A stretch of DNA of 64,000 nucleotides from Pannonibacter sp. SL95 (GTDB taxonomy: Bacteria; Pseudomonadota; Alphaproteobacteria; Rhizobiales; Stappiaceae): contig NZ_JAPPRC010000003.1 in the NCBI RefSeq assembly GCF_026672425.1, forward strand, positions 850,501 through 914,500, given 5' to 3'. The notes beneath the pieces are model-generated. The model searched no databases. It was not told where the DNA came from and saw only the letters and a list, made by a program, of their open reading frames with translations. Both the position numbers and the translations under genes were made by a program. Below are positions 28,856-37,063 of this stretch, in pieces. Numbering within the stretch: the stretch's first letter is position 1; the number at the start of each line of letters is the position of its first letter.

Positions 28856-29221
28856 TCAGTCGTAATACATCTCGTTGTCGTCGAGATAGACGTTCGAGGC
28901 CTTGCAGATGTCGATCGAAACCGGGTCATCCAGCACTTCGCCGCCATCGGTGCCGAGCCAGCCCACCTGGAACGTCTGTTCGCAGGGGCCGGTGTTGGCG
29001 TGGAACGTCGCCTTGACGTTCGCGCCCGGCTTCAGGCGATTGCTGAGCCAGTTGTCGCTCCAGCCCGAACCGTCGTTGGTGTAAAAACCGACGACCGTGT
29101 TCTGGTCCGTGTTGTTGTAGATCTGGAAATAGCCTTCCGCACCGGTGCCCTGTGCGAAAACGGTGCCGACATTGAAAAGGCCGCAGAGAGCAGCGGCCGT
29201 CAGAAACTTAGCAAGCTTCAT
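28856..29221 (-). CDS. Small secreted protein of unknown function
   Basis: A 121-residue protein with a clear signal peptide (cleavage near VFA, residue 23), then an acidic mature domain starting GAEGYFQIYNNTDQNTV. Two cysteines, in GPCEQTF and DICKAS, probably form a periplasmic disulfide. The aromatic- and Asn-rich start resembles small beta-sandwich exported proteins, but I cannot name a family. It has its own terminator and about 100 bases upstream, so it is a single-gene unit. Its end (NEMYYD) is strongly acidic. Confidence 0.75.
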   Translation of the reverse strand: MKLAKFLTAAALCGLFNVGTVFAQGTGAEGYFQIYNNTDQNTVVGFYTNDGSGWSDNWLSNRLKPGANVKATFHANTGPCEQTFQVGWLGTDGGEVLDDPVSIDICKASNVYLDDNEMYYD

Positions 29222-29319
29222 GATTATCCCCCGGTCACCGGCAACATGCCGGTAACGTCAGCACCTTATTCGGGAGCTTTTCTTTTGGCGAGGGGTATTC
29301 GATGAAATATTTAGGGTAA

Positions 29320-30303
29320 TTAGGCGTTTCCAATCAGAACCCCGGCGGCAAATACAAGCGATCCGCCGAGCACAACTTGCAGTGCAGCGCGCCAGAAGGG
29401 TGTGTCCATGTAACGGTTCTGGATCCACGCAATCGCCCACAGCTCGATGAACACGATTACAGCGGCAAGGCTTGTCGCCGTCCAGAACTCGGGGATCAGA
29501 TAGGGCAGGGCGTGGCCGAGGCCGCCAAGCGCGGTCATGATGCCGGAGGCAAGGCCGCGTTTCAGCGGTGAACCGCGCCCGGACAGCACGCCATCGTCAT
29601 GGGCGGCCTCCGTGAAGCCCATCGAAATGCCCGCGCCAACCGAAGCCGACAGGCCGACGAGGAACGTCTGCCAGGTGTCCTGCGTTGCAAAGGCCGCCGC
29701 AAAGATCGGCGCGAGGGTGGAAACTGAACCGTCCATCAGGCCGGCGAGACCCGGCTGCACATAGGTCAGGATGAACTGCCGCCGCTCGGACTTGTCCTCT
29801 TCCTGGCGCACGTCTGCCGGGGTCAAGGCTTCGCCGAGCGCTATGGCCTTCTTTTCATGACCACGTTCGGCCAGCGCCAGATCGCCGAGCAGCTTGCGCG
29901 TGGCCGCATCCGACGTGCGCTTGGCGGCTTCTTCGTAGAAGCGGGCCGCCTGAAGCTCCATTTCCTCCGCCATCGCCCGAACTTTTTCAAGGCCGAGGGG
30001 GCGCACCAGCCAGTCCGGCTTGCGGCTGTAGTAGCCGCGCACATGTTCACGCCGTATCAGCGGGATGGTCTCGCCAAAGCGCGCCCGGAACAGTTCGATC
30101 AACCGGTGCCGGTGTTCGCTTTCCTCGGCCGCCATGGCATCGAACACGGCAGCAGACGCAGGGAAATCTGCCCGCAGCCCGTCGGCATAGGCAGTGTAGA
30201 TGCGCCCATCGTCCTCTTCGGAGGAGATCGCCAGTGCCAGGATTTCAGCTTCGCTGAGGGTCGAGAAATCGCGGCGGCTGGTCGTCAGGAACCGGGAGAA
30301 CAT
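29320..30303 (-). CDS. mbfA: Membrane-bound ferritin MbfA (rubrerythrin domain fused to VIT1/CCC1 transporter)
   Basis: A 327-residue fusion. The N-terminal ferritin-like di-iron domain (residues 10-150) has ligands in EEDDGR, the EESEHRHRL ExxH, EMELQAARFYEEA and ERGHEKKA. The C-terminal VIT1/CCC1 domain has five helices starting near QPGLAGLMDGSVSTLAP. In rhizobia MbfA exports iron and protects against peroxide under Irr control. I looked for an Irr/ICE palindrome upstream and found no clear one. The start is MFSRFLTT at 30303. It is divergent from an AraC/GyrI regulator across 98 bases. Confidence 0.92.
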   Translation of the reverse strand: MFSRFLTTSRRDFSTLSEAEILALAISSEEDDGRIYTAYADGLRADFPASAAVFDAMAAEESEHRHRLIELFRARFGETIPLIRREHVRGYYSRKPDWLVRPLGLEKVRAMAEEMELQAARFYEEAAKRTSDAATRKLLGDLALAERGHEKKAIALGEALTPADVRQEEDKSERRQFILTYVQPGLAGLMDGSVSTLAPIFAAAFATQDTWQTFLVGLSASVGAGISMGFTEAAHDDGVLSGRGSPLKRGLASGIMTALGGLGHALPYLIPEFWTATSLAAVIVFIELWAIAWIQNRYMDTPFWRAALQVVLGGSLVFAAGVLIGNA

Positions 30304-30401
30304 CGTCAGGATCCAATCGGAAGAAGAGGCGGACACAGCCCTCAATCTAAACCGCAAGATATGTCAAAACCACCCATGATAGGCCCAGTGCGTCAAAGTG
30401 A

Positions 30402-31304
30402 GTGAGCGACATGACCTTCCAGACCCAACCGGACCTGACCCGGGCCAATGCCTACGAACGGCGCTTTGCCCGTGTCATCGAGCATGTGCATGCCCATCTC
30501 GACGAGCCGCTCGATCTCGATCAGCTCGCCGATATCGCTGCCATGTCACGCTGGCATTGGCACCGGGTGTGGCAGGCCTGTTTCGGTGAAACCGTTGTGG
30601 CCATGGTCCGGCGGCTTCGGATGCAGCGGGCCGCCACGGCGCTCGCCAGAGGCGAGACGGATCTGGAACGGCTGGCACGGGAGGCCGGCTATGGCAGCCT
30701 CGCCGCCTTCACCCGCGCCTTCCGTCAGTCCTATGGCCTGCCGCCGGCAACCTACCGGGACGAGGGTCCGCATCGCCGCTTTGACAAGGACTGGACCCCG
30801 CCGGCCATGATGCGGCCGGCAGACCCTGGAGCTTTACCCATGCATGACATCGTCATTCGCCAGGAACCGCCGCGCGTGCTCGCCGGTATCCCGCACAAGG
30901 GCCCCTACATCGAAATCGGCCGCGCCTTTGAACATCTGATCGGCAGCCTTGCCAGTCGCGGCCTCATGGACAAGGCCGGCATGATGATCGGCTTCTACTA
31001 TAGCGATCCGTCTGTCGTTCCCGAGCAGGACCTGCGCTCGGTTGCAGCGGTCGAGCTGCGGCAGGACATTGCCTTGTCTGCCCCGCTGGAGCGCGTTGAA
31101 TCTCCGGCGCAGCGCTATGCTGTTCTGCGGCACAAGGGGCCTTATGCGGACATGCATGCCGCCTATGACTGGCTCTACGGCACCTGGTTGCCCGCATCTG
31201 GCCATGAACCGGCCGATGCGCCGACCATGGAGATCTACCTCAACAATCCCCGCGACACGGCACCCTCCGATCTCTTGACCGAGATTTGCCTGCCGCTGAA
31301 ATAG
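30402..31304 (+). CDS. AraC family regulator with GyrI-like ligand-binding domain
   Basis: A 300-residue protein. The N-terminal AraC-type double helix-turn-helix (LDLDQLADIAAMSRWHWHRVW; LERLAREAGYGSLAAFTRAF) is followed by a GyrI-like effector domain from about residue 147 (VIRQEPPRVLAGIPHKGPY ... EIYLNNPRDTAPSDLLTEICLPL). This order is that of the SoxS/Rob-like ligand-responsive regulators. The start is GTG 30402 or ATG 30411. It is divergent from mbfA, so control of the iron exporter is possible but unproven. Confidence 0.88.
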   Translation: MSDMTFQTQPDLTRANAYERRFARVIEHVHAHLDEPLDLDQLADIAAMSRWHWHRVWQACFGETVVAMVRRLRMQRAATALARGETDLERLAREAGYGSLAAFTRAFRQSYGLPPATYRDEGPHRRFDKDWTPPAMMRPADPGALPMHDIVIRQEPPRVLAGIPHKGPYIEIGRAFEHLIGSLASRGLMDKAGMMIGFYYSDPSVVPEQDLRSVAAVELRQDIALSAPLERVESPAQRYAVLRHKGPYADMHAAYDWLYGTWLPASGHEPADAPTMEIYLNNPRDTAPSDLLTEICLPLK

Positions 31305-31306
31305 GG

Positions 31307-31993
31307 TCAGACCACCTCGACAACGAGCGGCGCAAAGCCCTCGATCCGGGCTTCGATCCGGTCGCCGCGCGCGACCGGGCCAACGCCCGCCGGGGTGCCG
31401 GTGAGGATCACATCGCCGGCAGCGAGCGTGAAATACTCGGACAGATAGGCGATCATTTCCGGCACCTTCCAGATCATCTGGTTCAGGTCGCCGCTCTGGC
31501 GTGTGGTGCCGTTGACGCTCAGCTTCACGTCACCCGCGCTGGGGTGGCCGATGCGGCTCGCCGGCACAATCGGGCCGATCGGCGCCGAGTGCTCGAAGGC
31601 CTTTGCCGTGTCCCAGGGGCGGCCAAGATCCTTGGCTTCCGCCTGCAGGTCACGCCGGGTCATGTCAAGCGCGACTGCATAGCCATAGACATGGCTCAGC
31701 GCATCCGCCACGGCGATGTTGCTGCCCCCTGACTTCAGCGCCACGGCCAGTTCCACCTCGTGATGCACATCCGCCGTCTTGCCCGGATAGGGAAAGCTGC
31801 TCGATGGATTGAGGTTGTCCGGGTTCTTCTGGAAGAAGAACGGCGGTTCCTTGCTGGGGTCGTGCCCCATCTCCACCGCATGGGCGGCATAGTTGCGGCC
31901 GATGCAATACACCCGCCGCACCGGAAACAGCCCGGCCTCACCATCGACGGGGAGGGCAGGAACCTTCGGAATGTCGATCACAAAGCTGGTCAT
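31307..31993 (-). CDS. Fumarylacetoacetate hydrolase family protein
   Basis: A 228-residue FAH-fold enzyme. Metal ligands appear in the pattern EVELAVALK and later acidic residues. Signature segments are IGRNYAAHAVEMG, FFQKNPDNL, HHEVELAVA, GYAVALDMTRRDLQ and LTGTPAGVGPV. The family cleaves or isomerises acylpyruvates and hydroxy-diene acids. This short form is close to fumarylpyruvate or acylpyruvate hydrolases, but the substrate is uncertain. The start is 31993. It ends 2 bases from the convergent AraC gene. Confidence 0.87.
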   Translation of the reverse strand: MTSFVIDIPKVPALPVDGEAGLFPVRRVYCIGRNYAAHAVEMGHDPSKEPPFFFQKNPDNLNPSSSFPYPGKTADVHHEVELAVALKSGGSNIAVADALSHVYGYAVALDMTRRDLQAEAKDLGRPWDTAKAFEHSAPIGPIVPASRIGHPSAGDVKLSVNGTTRQSGDLNQMIWKVPEMIAYLSEYFTLAAGDVILTGTPAGVGPVARGDRIEARIEGFAPLVVEVV

Positions 31994-32078
31994 GCTGTGC
32001 TCCGTGTGGGGAGTGAGTGACATTTAGACGGGCCGCACAAGATGTGGGGCTACTGCCTTGCGTTTGGCCGCTGCGCCC

Positions 32079-32225
32079 CTCTCCCCCCTTGAGGGGGAGA
32101 TGCCCCCGGCAGGGGGCAGAGGGGGGTGACAGACTGTCCGTTCATACGTGAGGTGGTGTTATGCCGAAGCGCCGCCACCCCTCTCTGTCTGCTGACGCAG
32201 ACATCTCCCCCTCAAGGGGGGAGAG
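32079..32225. repeat. Paired 24-bp inverted repeats, C/G-tract type
   Basis: Perfectly complementary 24-base arms (32079-32102 and 32202-32225) with core CTCCCCCCTTGAGGGGGAG. The inner flanks (GGCAGAGGGGGGT and the reverse-type ACCCCTCTCTGTC) extend the symmetry imperfectly. The whole 274-base gap between the FAH gene and ychF is otherwise empty. This type of CCCCCTTGAGGGGG palindrome is familiar between genes in many rhizobial chromosomes. Confidence 0.75.
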
Positions 32226-32267
32226 AAGTTGGTGCCAGACCGCCGCCCGGCTTCTCTGTCCCGGATC

Positions 32268-33370
32268 TCAGGTGTTGAACTTGAACAGCAGCACGTCGCC
32301 GTCCTTGACGACGTATTCCTTGCCTTCGTCCCGCGCCTTGCCGGCTTCCTTGGCGCCCACTTCGCCGTTGAGGCTGATGTAGTCGTCATAGGCGATGGTC
32401 TGGGCACGGATGAAGCCGCGTTCGAAGTCTGAATGGATGACACCGGCCGCCTGCGGCGCCTTGGTGCCGCGCGTGATGGTCCAGGCGCGGGTCTCCTTCG
32501 GGCCTGCGGTGAAATAGGTGATGAGCCCCAAGAGATCGTAGCCAGCGCGGATCAGCCGGTCGAGACCCGGTTCCTCGATCCCGAGCGTCTCAAGGAACTC
32601 CGCCTGCTCGTCATTGCCGAGCTGCGAGATTTCCGCCTCGATGGCGGCCGAGATCACGACCGAGCCTGCGCCCTGCGCCTTGGCCATTTCGGCGACCTTG
32701 GCCGACAGCTCGTTGCCCGTTCCCGCCGAGGCTTCCTCGACGTTGCACACGTAAAGCACCGGCTTGGAGGTCAGGAGGTTCAGACCCTGCAGGATCTTCT
32801 CTTCCTCGGCATCGGCCAGCTTCAGCGTGCGAACCGGCTTGCCTTCCTGCAGCAGCGCGAGCGCTGCTTCCATGATCGGGGCAATCGCCTTGGCGTCCTT
32901 GTCGCCGACCTGGGCCTTCTTCTTCATCGGCGCAAGACGGCGCTCCAGGCTCGATCCATGTCGGAGACCATCAGTTCCGTCTCGACGGTCTCGGCGTCGG
33001 AGATCGGATCGATCTTGCCCTCGACGTGGGTGATGTCGTCATCGACGAAGCAGCGCAGCACGTGAACGATGGCGTCCACTTCGCGGATGTTGGCCAGGAA
33101 CTGGTTGCCAAGGCCTTCGCCCTTCGATGCACCGCGGACGAGGCCGGCGATGTCGACGAAGGTGATGCGCGTCGGGATCAGTTCCTTGCTGCCGGCGATC
33201 TTGGCGATCGCGGCCATGCGCGGATCCGGCACGGCGACTTCACCGGTGTTCGGTTCGATGGTGCAGAACGGATAGTTGGCAGCCTGCGCGGCAGCCGTTC
33301 TGGTGAGCGCGTTGAAGAGCGTGGACTTGCCGACATTGGGCAGCCCGACGATGCCGCACTGGAAACCCAT
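32268..33370 (-). pseudogene. ychF: Redox-regulated ATPase/GTPase YchF, split by a frame break
   Basis: YchF/OLA1 P-loop ATPase that binds ribosomes. The first frame (33370-32924) encodes GLPNVGKST, the [12 protein letters not shown] switch, and ends 19 residues after ETELM. The second (32927-32268) begins [13 protein letters not shown] and runs through the rest of the protein, ending in the TGS domain (VVKDGDVLLFKF). Intact relatives have about 365 residues without a break. Five bases at 32949-32953 stand where one codon is expected, a +2 shift (or -1 plus a codon). The second frame has an ATG overlapping the first stop (ATGA), so two coupled polypeptides could be made. Confidence 0.85.
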
Positions 33371-33484
33371 GGGAGATCGCTTTCGGTTGGATCGAAGAGT
33401 TGCCGCTTCTTGCCCGAGGGGGCACGGAACGTCAAGCTTTGCGGGGGCTTCGGGTTGCCTGCGGCTCGCAAGAAATGTGGCCTG

Positions 33485-34288
33485 TCAGCTGTCACCCTTG
33501 CCCAGCAGCTTCTTCAGCATTTCGGCCATCGGGCCGCTGGTGGGCATCTGCGGCCCCTTGGGCTGGCGGGCCTGGCGGATGTGGCTCTGGCCTTTCGGGG
33601 CGGTGCGTTGTGGCATGTCGGCCTGCGGCGGCAGGGAGGTTGACGGCTCGCCTGGCCCGGCGGCGGTCTTGTCCGCCTTCTCCGCCTTGGCTGTCTTTTC
33701 CGGCCGGCGTGCCTTTTCCGGCTCCAGCAGCAGGGTCAGCTTGTTGGCGAACTGGCTGTCCTCGCCGCGCGCCAGCATGCCGGCGTTGTCGGCAATTCCG
33801 GTGAGCAGCGGCTCGATCCACTCGGCATCCACCTTGGCGAAATCGCCGAGCACGTAATTGGAGACGAGCTTCTTGTCGCCCGGGTGGCCGATGCCGAGGC
33901 GCAGGCGGCGATAGGCATCGCCAATATGCGCCGTGATGGAGCGCAGGCCGTTGTGGCCACCGTGGCCGCCGCCGGTCTTCATGCGGAACTTTGCCGCCGG
34001 CAGGTCCAGTTCGTCATAGAGCACGATGATGTCCTTCGGCTCCAGCTTGTAGAAGCGCATCGCTTCGCCAACCGCCCGGCCGCTCTCGTTCATGTAGGTC
34101 ATCGGCTTCAGCAGCATGATCTTGGTGCCCTCAAGGCTGCCTTCGCTCACTTCGCCCTGGAAGCGGCTGCGCCAGGGGGCAAAGCCGGAATGGCGGCGGT
34201 GGATCTCGTCCACGGCCATGAAACCGATGTTGTGGCGGTTGCGGGCATATTGCCCGCCGGGATTGCCGAGGCCGACGATGATCTGCAT
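33485..34288 (-). CDS. pth: Peptidyl-tRNA hydrolase
   Basis: Releases peptides from prematurely dropped peptidyl-tRNAs. The 267-residue protein has the catalytic histidine at 19 (NRHNIGF), and [17 protein letters not shown] and [13 protein letters not shown]. coli Pth has 194 residues. The extra C-terminal 70 residues are rich in Lys, Pro and Ala and probably disordered, a common trait in this order. The start [11 protein letters not shown] is at 34288. It precedes ychF, the usual neighbour. rplY, normally next upstream, is displaced by about 3 kb. Confidence 0.94.
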   Translation of the reverse strand: MQIIVGLGNPGGQYARNRHNIGFMAVDEIHRRHSGFAPWRSRFQGEVSEGSLEGTKIMLLKPMTYMNESGRAVGEAMRFYKLEPKDIIVLYDELDLPAAKFRMKTGGGHGGHNGLRSITAHIGDAYRRLRLGIGHPGDKKLVSNYVLGDFAKVDAEWIEPLLTGIADNAGMLARGEDSQFANKLTLLLEPEKARRPEKTAKAEKADKTAAGPGEPSTSLPPQADMPQRTAPKGQSHIRQARQPKGPQMPTSGPMAEMLKKLLGKGDS

Positions 34289-34412
34289 GGCGGGTCCGTT
34301 CAGCTTGCCGGCGGTCCGGCGCGTCTCAAGATCCTGCCCGCTTACAGGACGTCCGGCTGCGTGTCGAGCCGGGGCCGCTTTCTGGTGCGATCGCGCGCCC
34401 GGAAACGGCGAT

Positions 34413-34436
34413 GGGGCGGCCTCTTGTGGCCGCCCC
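34413..34436. terminator. GC-rich hairpin upstream of pth
   Basis: A perfect 9-bp stem GGGGCGGCC/GGCCGCCCC around TCTTGT, 33 bases after the stop of the small gene ending at 34469. No U-run follows on either strand, so termination is plausible but not assured. Confidence 0.5.
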
Positions 34437-34468
34437 AACCGGAATGCGCCTTGGCGGCGCTGCTCAGT

Positions 34469-34684
34469 TCAGATCGCGCCGTCCTTCAGGTCGGAGCGGA
34501 TCCTGGCCCTTTCGCCGGCGACGTGACGGATCACATCCAGGCTGCCGGTGTCGTGTTTTTCAGCCAGAAACTCGGTCATCCGGCTGTCGAGTTCTGCCAG
34601 GCGTTCCGTCCGACGGCTGCGTGGCTTGCGGGTGCCCATCCCGCGCATGGCGAACCAGAAGGGCATGACGGTCGCGTGGCTCAT
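34469..34684 (-). CDS. Small hypothetical protein
   Basis: A 71-residue basic, probably helical protein (RRTERLAELDSRMTEFLAEKHDTGSLDVIRHVAGERARIRSD). No signal or membrane segment and no family I recognise. Its ATG overlaps the stop of the YdcH-like gene by 4 bases (ATGA), which supports it as real and cotranslated. The alternating charged heptads suggest a short coiled coil like its neighbour. Confidence 0.6.
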   Translation of the reverse strand: MSHATVMPFWFAMRGMGTRKPRSRRTERLAELDSRMTEFLAEKHDTGSLDVIRHVAGERARIRSDLKDGAI

Positions 34685-34884
34685 GCGGTCACCACGCCGT
34701 TGCGTGCTGCGGGCTTGCGGAAGAATTCCCGCTCGAGCCGGGTAATTTCCTCTTTCAGGCGCAGACGCAGTTTCTTCAATGCCGTCAGACGCAGCGTATC
34801 GGTATGCGGCCGGCGGCTTTCCCGCTCGATCTTTGCATCGAGAATGGCGTGACGGATGCGCAGGGTCACCAGTTTGCGGTGCAT
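34681..34884 (-). CDS. YdcH family (DUF465) small protein
   Basis: A 67-residue helical protein with the DUF465 pattern: RIRHAILDAKIERES near the start, then LRLTALKKLRLRLKEEITRLE. An excellent ribosome-binding site (AAAGGAGG on the minus strand) precedes ATG 34884. The function of this family is unknown; members are small, basic and coiled-coil. It is divergent from the OxyR-like gene, and the OxyR-type operator lies in the 100-base gap, so it could be part of the same stress response. Confidence 0.75.
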   Translation of the reverse strand: MHRKLVTLRIRHAILDAKIERESRRPHTDTLRLTALKKLRLRLKEEITRLEREFFRKPAARNGVVTA

Positions 34885-34945
34885 GGCTGTCCTCCTTTCG
34901 TTGGCCTTGCTCCAAAGAGATGGGAGGTGCTGTCCGATTGTTGAA

Positions 34946-34982
34946 ATACATAGACTGTATCGCCACGATAGATATTATCTAT
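34946..34982. promoter_or_regulatory. OxyR-type binding site
   Basis: The OxyR consensus has four tetrads, ATAG-N7-CTAT-N7-ATAG-N7-CTAT. Here they read ATAC (34946), GTAT (34957), ATAG (34968) and CTAT (34979), with exact 7-base spacers, 14 of 16 positions matching. The site lies between the divergent YdcH-like and OxyR-like genes and ends 3 bases before the latter's ATG. Autoregulation by the OxyR-like protein is the simplest reading. Confidence 0.75.
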
Positions 34983-34985
34983 GTC

Positions 34986-35921
34986 ATGCCCTATCGCCCG
35001 ACCCATCGCCAGCTCGAGTACCTTGTCGCCGTCGCCGATCACGGCCATTTCGGCGCCGCCGCGCGCGCCTGTCACGTGTCCCAGCCCACCTTGTCGGCGC
35101 AGTTGAAACTGATGGAAGACCGGCTCGGCGTCGTGCTGATCGACCGGGGCGCCGCCACTGTCCAGCCGACGCCGGCCGGACAGGCCCTGCTGCCGCTGGC
35201 GCGGTCCGTGCTTGAAACGCTGGACGAGCTGGTCCGGGTGGCGGGCGCGGCGGACAGCGGCCTTGGCGGGCTCATCCGTCTGGGTGTCGCGCCGACGGTC
35301 GGTCCCTATCTTCTGCCCGCCGTGCTGGAGGCCTTGCAGGCGGAGGTGCCCGGCCTTGAGCTCTACATCCGCGAGGAGCGTCCGGTTCAGCTGGAGCCGG
35401 CGGTGCGCGATGGTGCGCTCGACTGTGCCTTCACGCCCCTGCCGCTGCGCGACGAGCGGTTGATGCATGAGGAAATCTGCCGCGAAAAGATCTACCTCGG
35501 CATCCCCGCGCGCCACCCTCTGGCAGGTCTTGCCGAGATTCCGGTGGCCGCGCTCGGCGGCGAACGCATGTTGACCCTTGGCCGCGGCCACCGGCTTTAC
35601 GACGAGGTTCAGGCGCTCTGCGCCGTATCTGGGGCCGCCATGGGCGAGGATTATGAGGGCACCAGCCTCGATGCGATCCGCCAGATGGTATCGATCGGCA
35701 TGGGTCTGTCGCTGTTCCCCGCAGCCTATGTGGCATCCGAATTCGGCAAGGAACGGCGTGTCGTGCTGCGTGAACTCTCCGACTGGCCGATGCAGCGCCG
35801 CGTCGTTCTCGCCTGGCGCGCCGGCTCCCCGCGCCAGCTGCACTTCCAGCGTCTCGCCATCCTCGCCCGCAACGCCCTCTCGTCTGCTGTGCTGGAGGGC
35901 GTGGAGCCGATGACAGGGTGA
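34986..35921 (+). CDS. LysR family regulator, OxyR-like
   Basis: A 311-residue LysR protein with an OxyR-type N-terminal helix-turn-helix (QLEYLVAVADHGHFGAAARACHVSQPTLSAQLK) and an OxyR-like regulatory domain. Aligned by eye to E. coli OxyR, the resolving cysteine (C208) is present as C212 (ALCAVSG). The peroxidatic C199 in GHC is arginine here (GHRLYDE, R203). No ribosome-binding site precedes ATG 34986. An in-frame TTG at 34938, with GGAGGTG 8 bases upstream, would add 16 residues and put the operator inside the gene. The family is firm; peroxide sensing is doubtful. Confidence 0.85.
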   Translation: MPYRPTHRQLEYLVAVADHGHFGAAARACHVSQPTLSAQLKLMEDRLGVVLIDRGAATVQPTPAGQALLPLARSVLETLDELVRVAGAADSGLGGLIRLGVAPTVGPYLLPAVLEALQAEVPGLELYIREERPVQLEPAVRDGALDCAFTPLPLRDERLMHEEICREKIYLGIPARHPLAGLAEIPVAALGGERMLTLGRGHRLYDEVQALCAVSGAAMGEDYEGTSLDAIRQMVSIGMGLSLFPAAYVASEFGKERRVVLRELSDWPMQRRVVLAWRAGSPRQLHFQRLAILARNALSSAVLEGVEPMTG

Positions 35922-36019
35922 GCTGCAACCGGTGAAACTGTCAAACAGAGTGGTGGCGGGAATCGGCGTGCTTCAGACTGTCAGCAGACCCACTGTCGTT
36001 CGCAATTCGCGCGGTGTCA

Positions 36020-36979
36020 TCAACTCTGTTGTTGTGCGTTTTGCCTGATCCTTGCGTTCAGGATGACGATGATCTTTCGCATGAGGGCGGCGATTGCGAG
36101 GATTGGCTTCTTCCCGTTGTTGATAAGCCTTTGATAGACCTCCTTTAATGGCCCGTTTGCGCGGCTTGCGGACAAGGCGGCCATGAAGAGGGCCGGCTTG
36201 ACGGTGGAGCGTCCGCCGTGCATCCGGCGATATCCCTTGAGGGTTCCGCTGTCCTTGGGATGAGGGGCGACCCCGGCGAGGCTTGCGGCCTGGCGCCGGT
36301 CCATCGTTCCCAGTTCCGGCATGGTTGCGGCGAGGGTGATGGCGGTGCGCTTGCCCACGCCCGGCAGGGAGCAGCAGACCTCGATCCGGCGGGCGAGCTG
36401 CGGCGAGGCGTCGACGAGCGCCTCGATGGCGGCGTCGATGGCCTCGATCTCGTGCAGGATCGCCCGCAGGATGACCTGGCAGGAGCGGCGGATGATCGCG
36501 ATGCCAGGTCCCTCTCCGGGGATCTTTGAGCGGTTCTGCTCGGCCACCTTGAGGGCGAGAAGCTCCTGACGGCGGGCATTGAGGCTGGCGAGTGTGCTCT
36601 GGGTCTCATCGGCCGGCGTGAACAGGGCGAGTGTCTTCCAGCGCTCCTCGCCATAGCGGGCCAGAGCCTGGGCATCGATGGCGTCTGTCTTGGCAAGACG
36701 GCCAAAGGACCGGCTGAATGCCTTGACCTTGACGGTATCGGCCCGGTGGCAGGCCAGGCCTGCAGCGGTCAGTTCGCCCACCAGCAGGCGCTCGTGGCCG
36801 CCGGTCGGCTCCAGCACGCACAGGCAGTCGGCCGACAGGCCTGTCAGCGCCTTGCGGATGCTGGCGGAGCGGTTGGGGAAGGTCGTGACACGGCCGGTGG
36901 CGGTGTCGAAGGCGGTGATGCTGTCCTTGGCGACATCGAAGCCGCAGACATGGGCGGGAGGCTGCTGCAGGGCGGGCAT
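36020..36979 (-). CDS. IS110 family transposase
   Basis: A 319-residue DEDD-type recombinase. The N-terminal RuvC-like acidic residues are D15 (CGFDVAKD), E57 (VLEPTGG), D99 and D102 (KTDAIDAQ). The C-terminal Transposase_20 domain has LPGVGKRTAITLAA, SLAGVAPHPKDSGT, and the serine-bearing GGRSTVKPALFMA. IS110 enzymes cut and join without terminal inverted repeats, guided by an RNA from the element's non-coding end. The start MPALQQPP is at 36979. The frame is intact, so the element may be active. Confidence 0.92.
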   Translation of the reverse strand: MPALQQPPAHVCGFDVAKDSITAFDTATGRVTTFPNRSASIRKALTGLSADCLCVLEPTGGHERLLVGELTAAGLACHRADTVKVKAFSRSFGRLAKTDAIDAQALARYGEERWKTLALFTPADETQSTLASLNARRQELLALKVAEQNRSKIPGEGPGIAIIRRSCQVILRAILHEIEAIDAAIEALVDASPQLARRIEVCCSLPGVGKRTAITLAATMPELGTMDRRQAASLAGVAPHPKDSGTLKGYRRMHGGRSTVKPALFMAALSASRANGPLKEVYQRLINNGKKPILAIAALMRKIIVILNARIRQNAQQQS

Positions 36980-37063
36980 GGCCGTGCTATCCTTGACGTG
37001 CTTCGGATTGTTTGCGGGCGTGGGTGTCAGCCAGAGGCCCAATCAACTCTCCAAGCGGGAAAA

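Noticed and set aside
32268..33370. Programmed ribosomal frameshift in ychF
   Set aside because: No slippery heptamer or stimulatory pseudoknot is evident, and the family does not use one; mutation, error or reinitiation is likelier.
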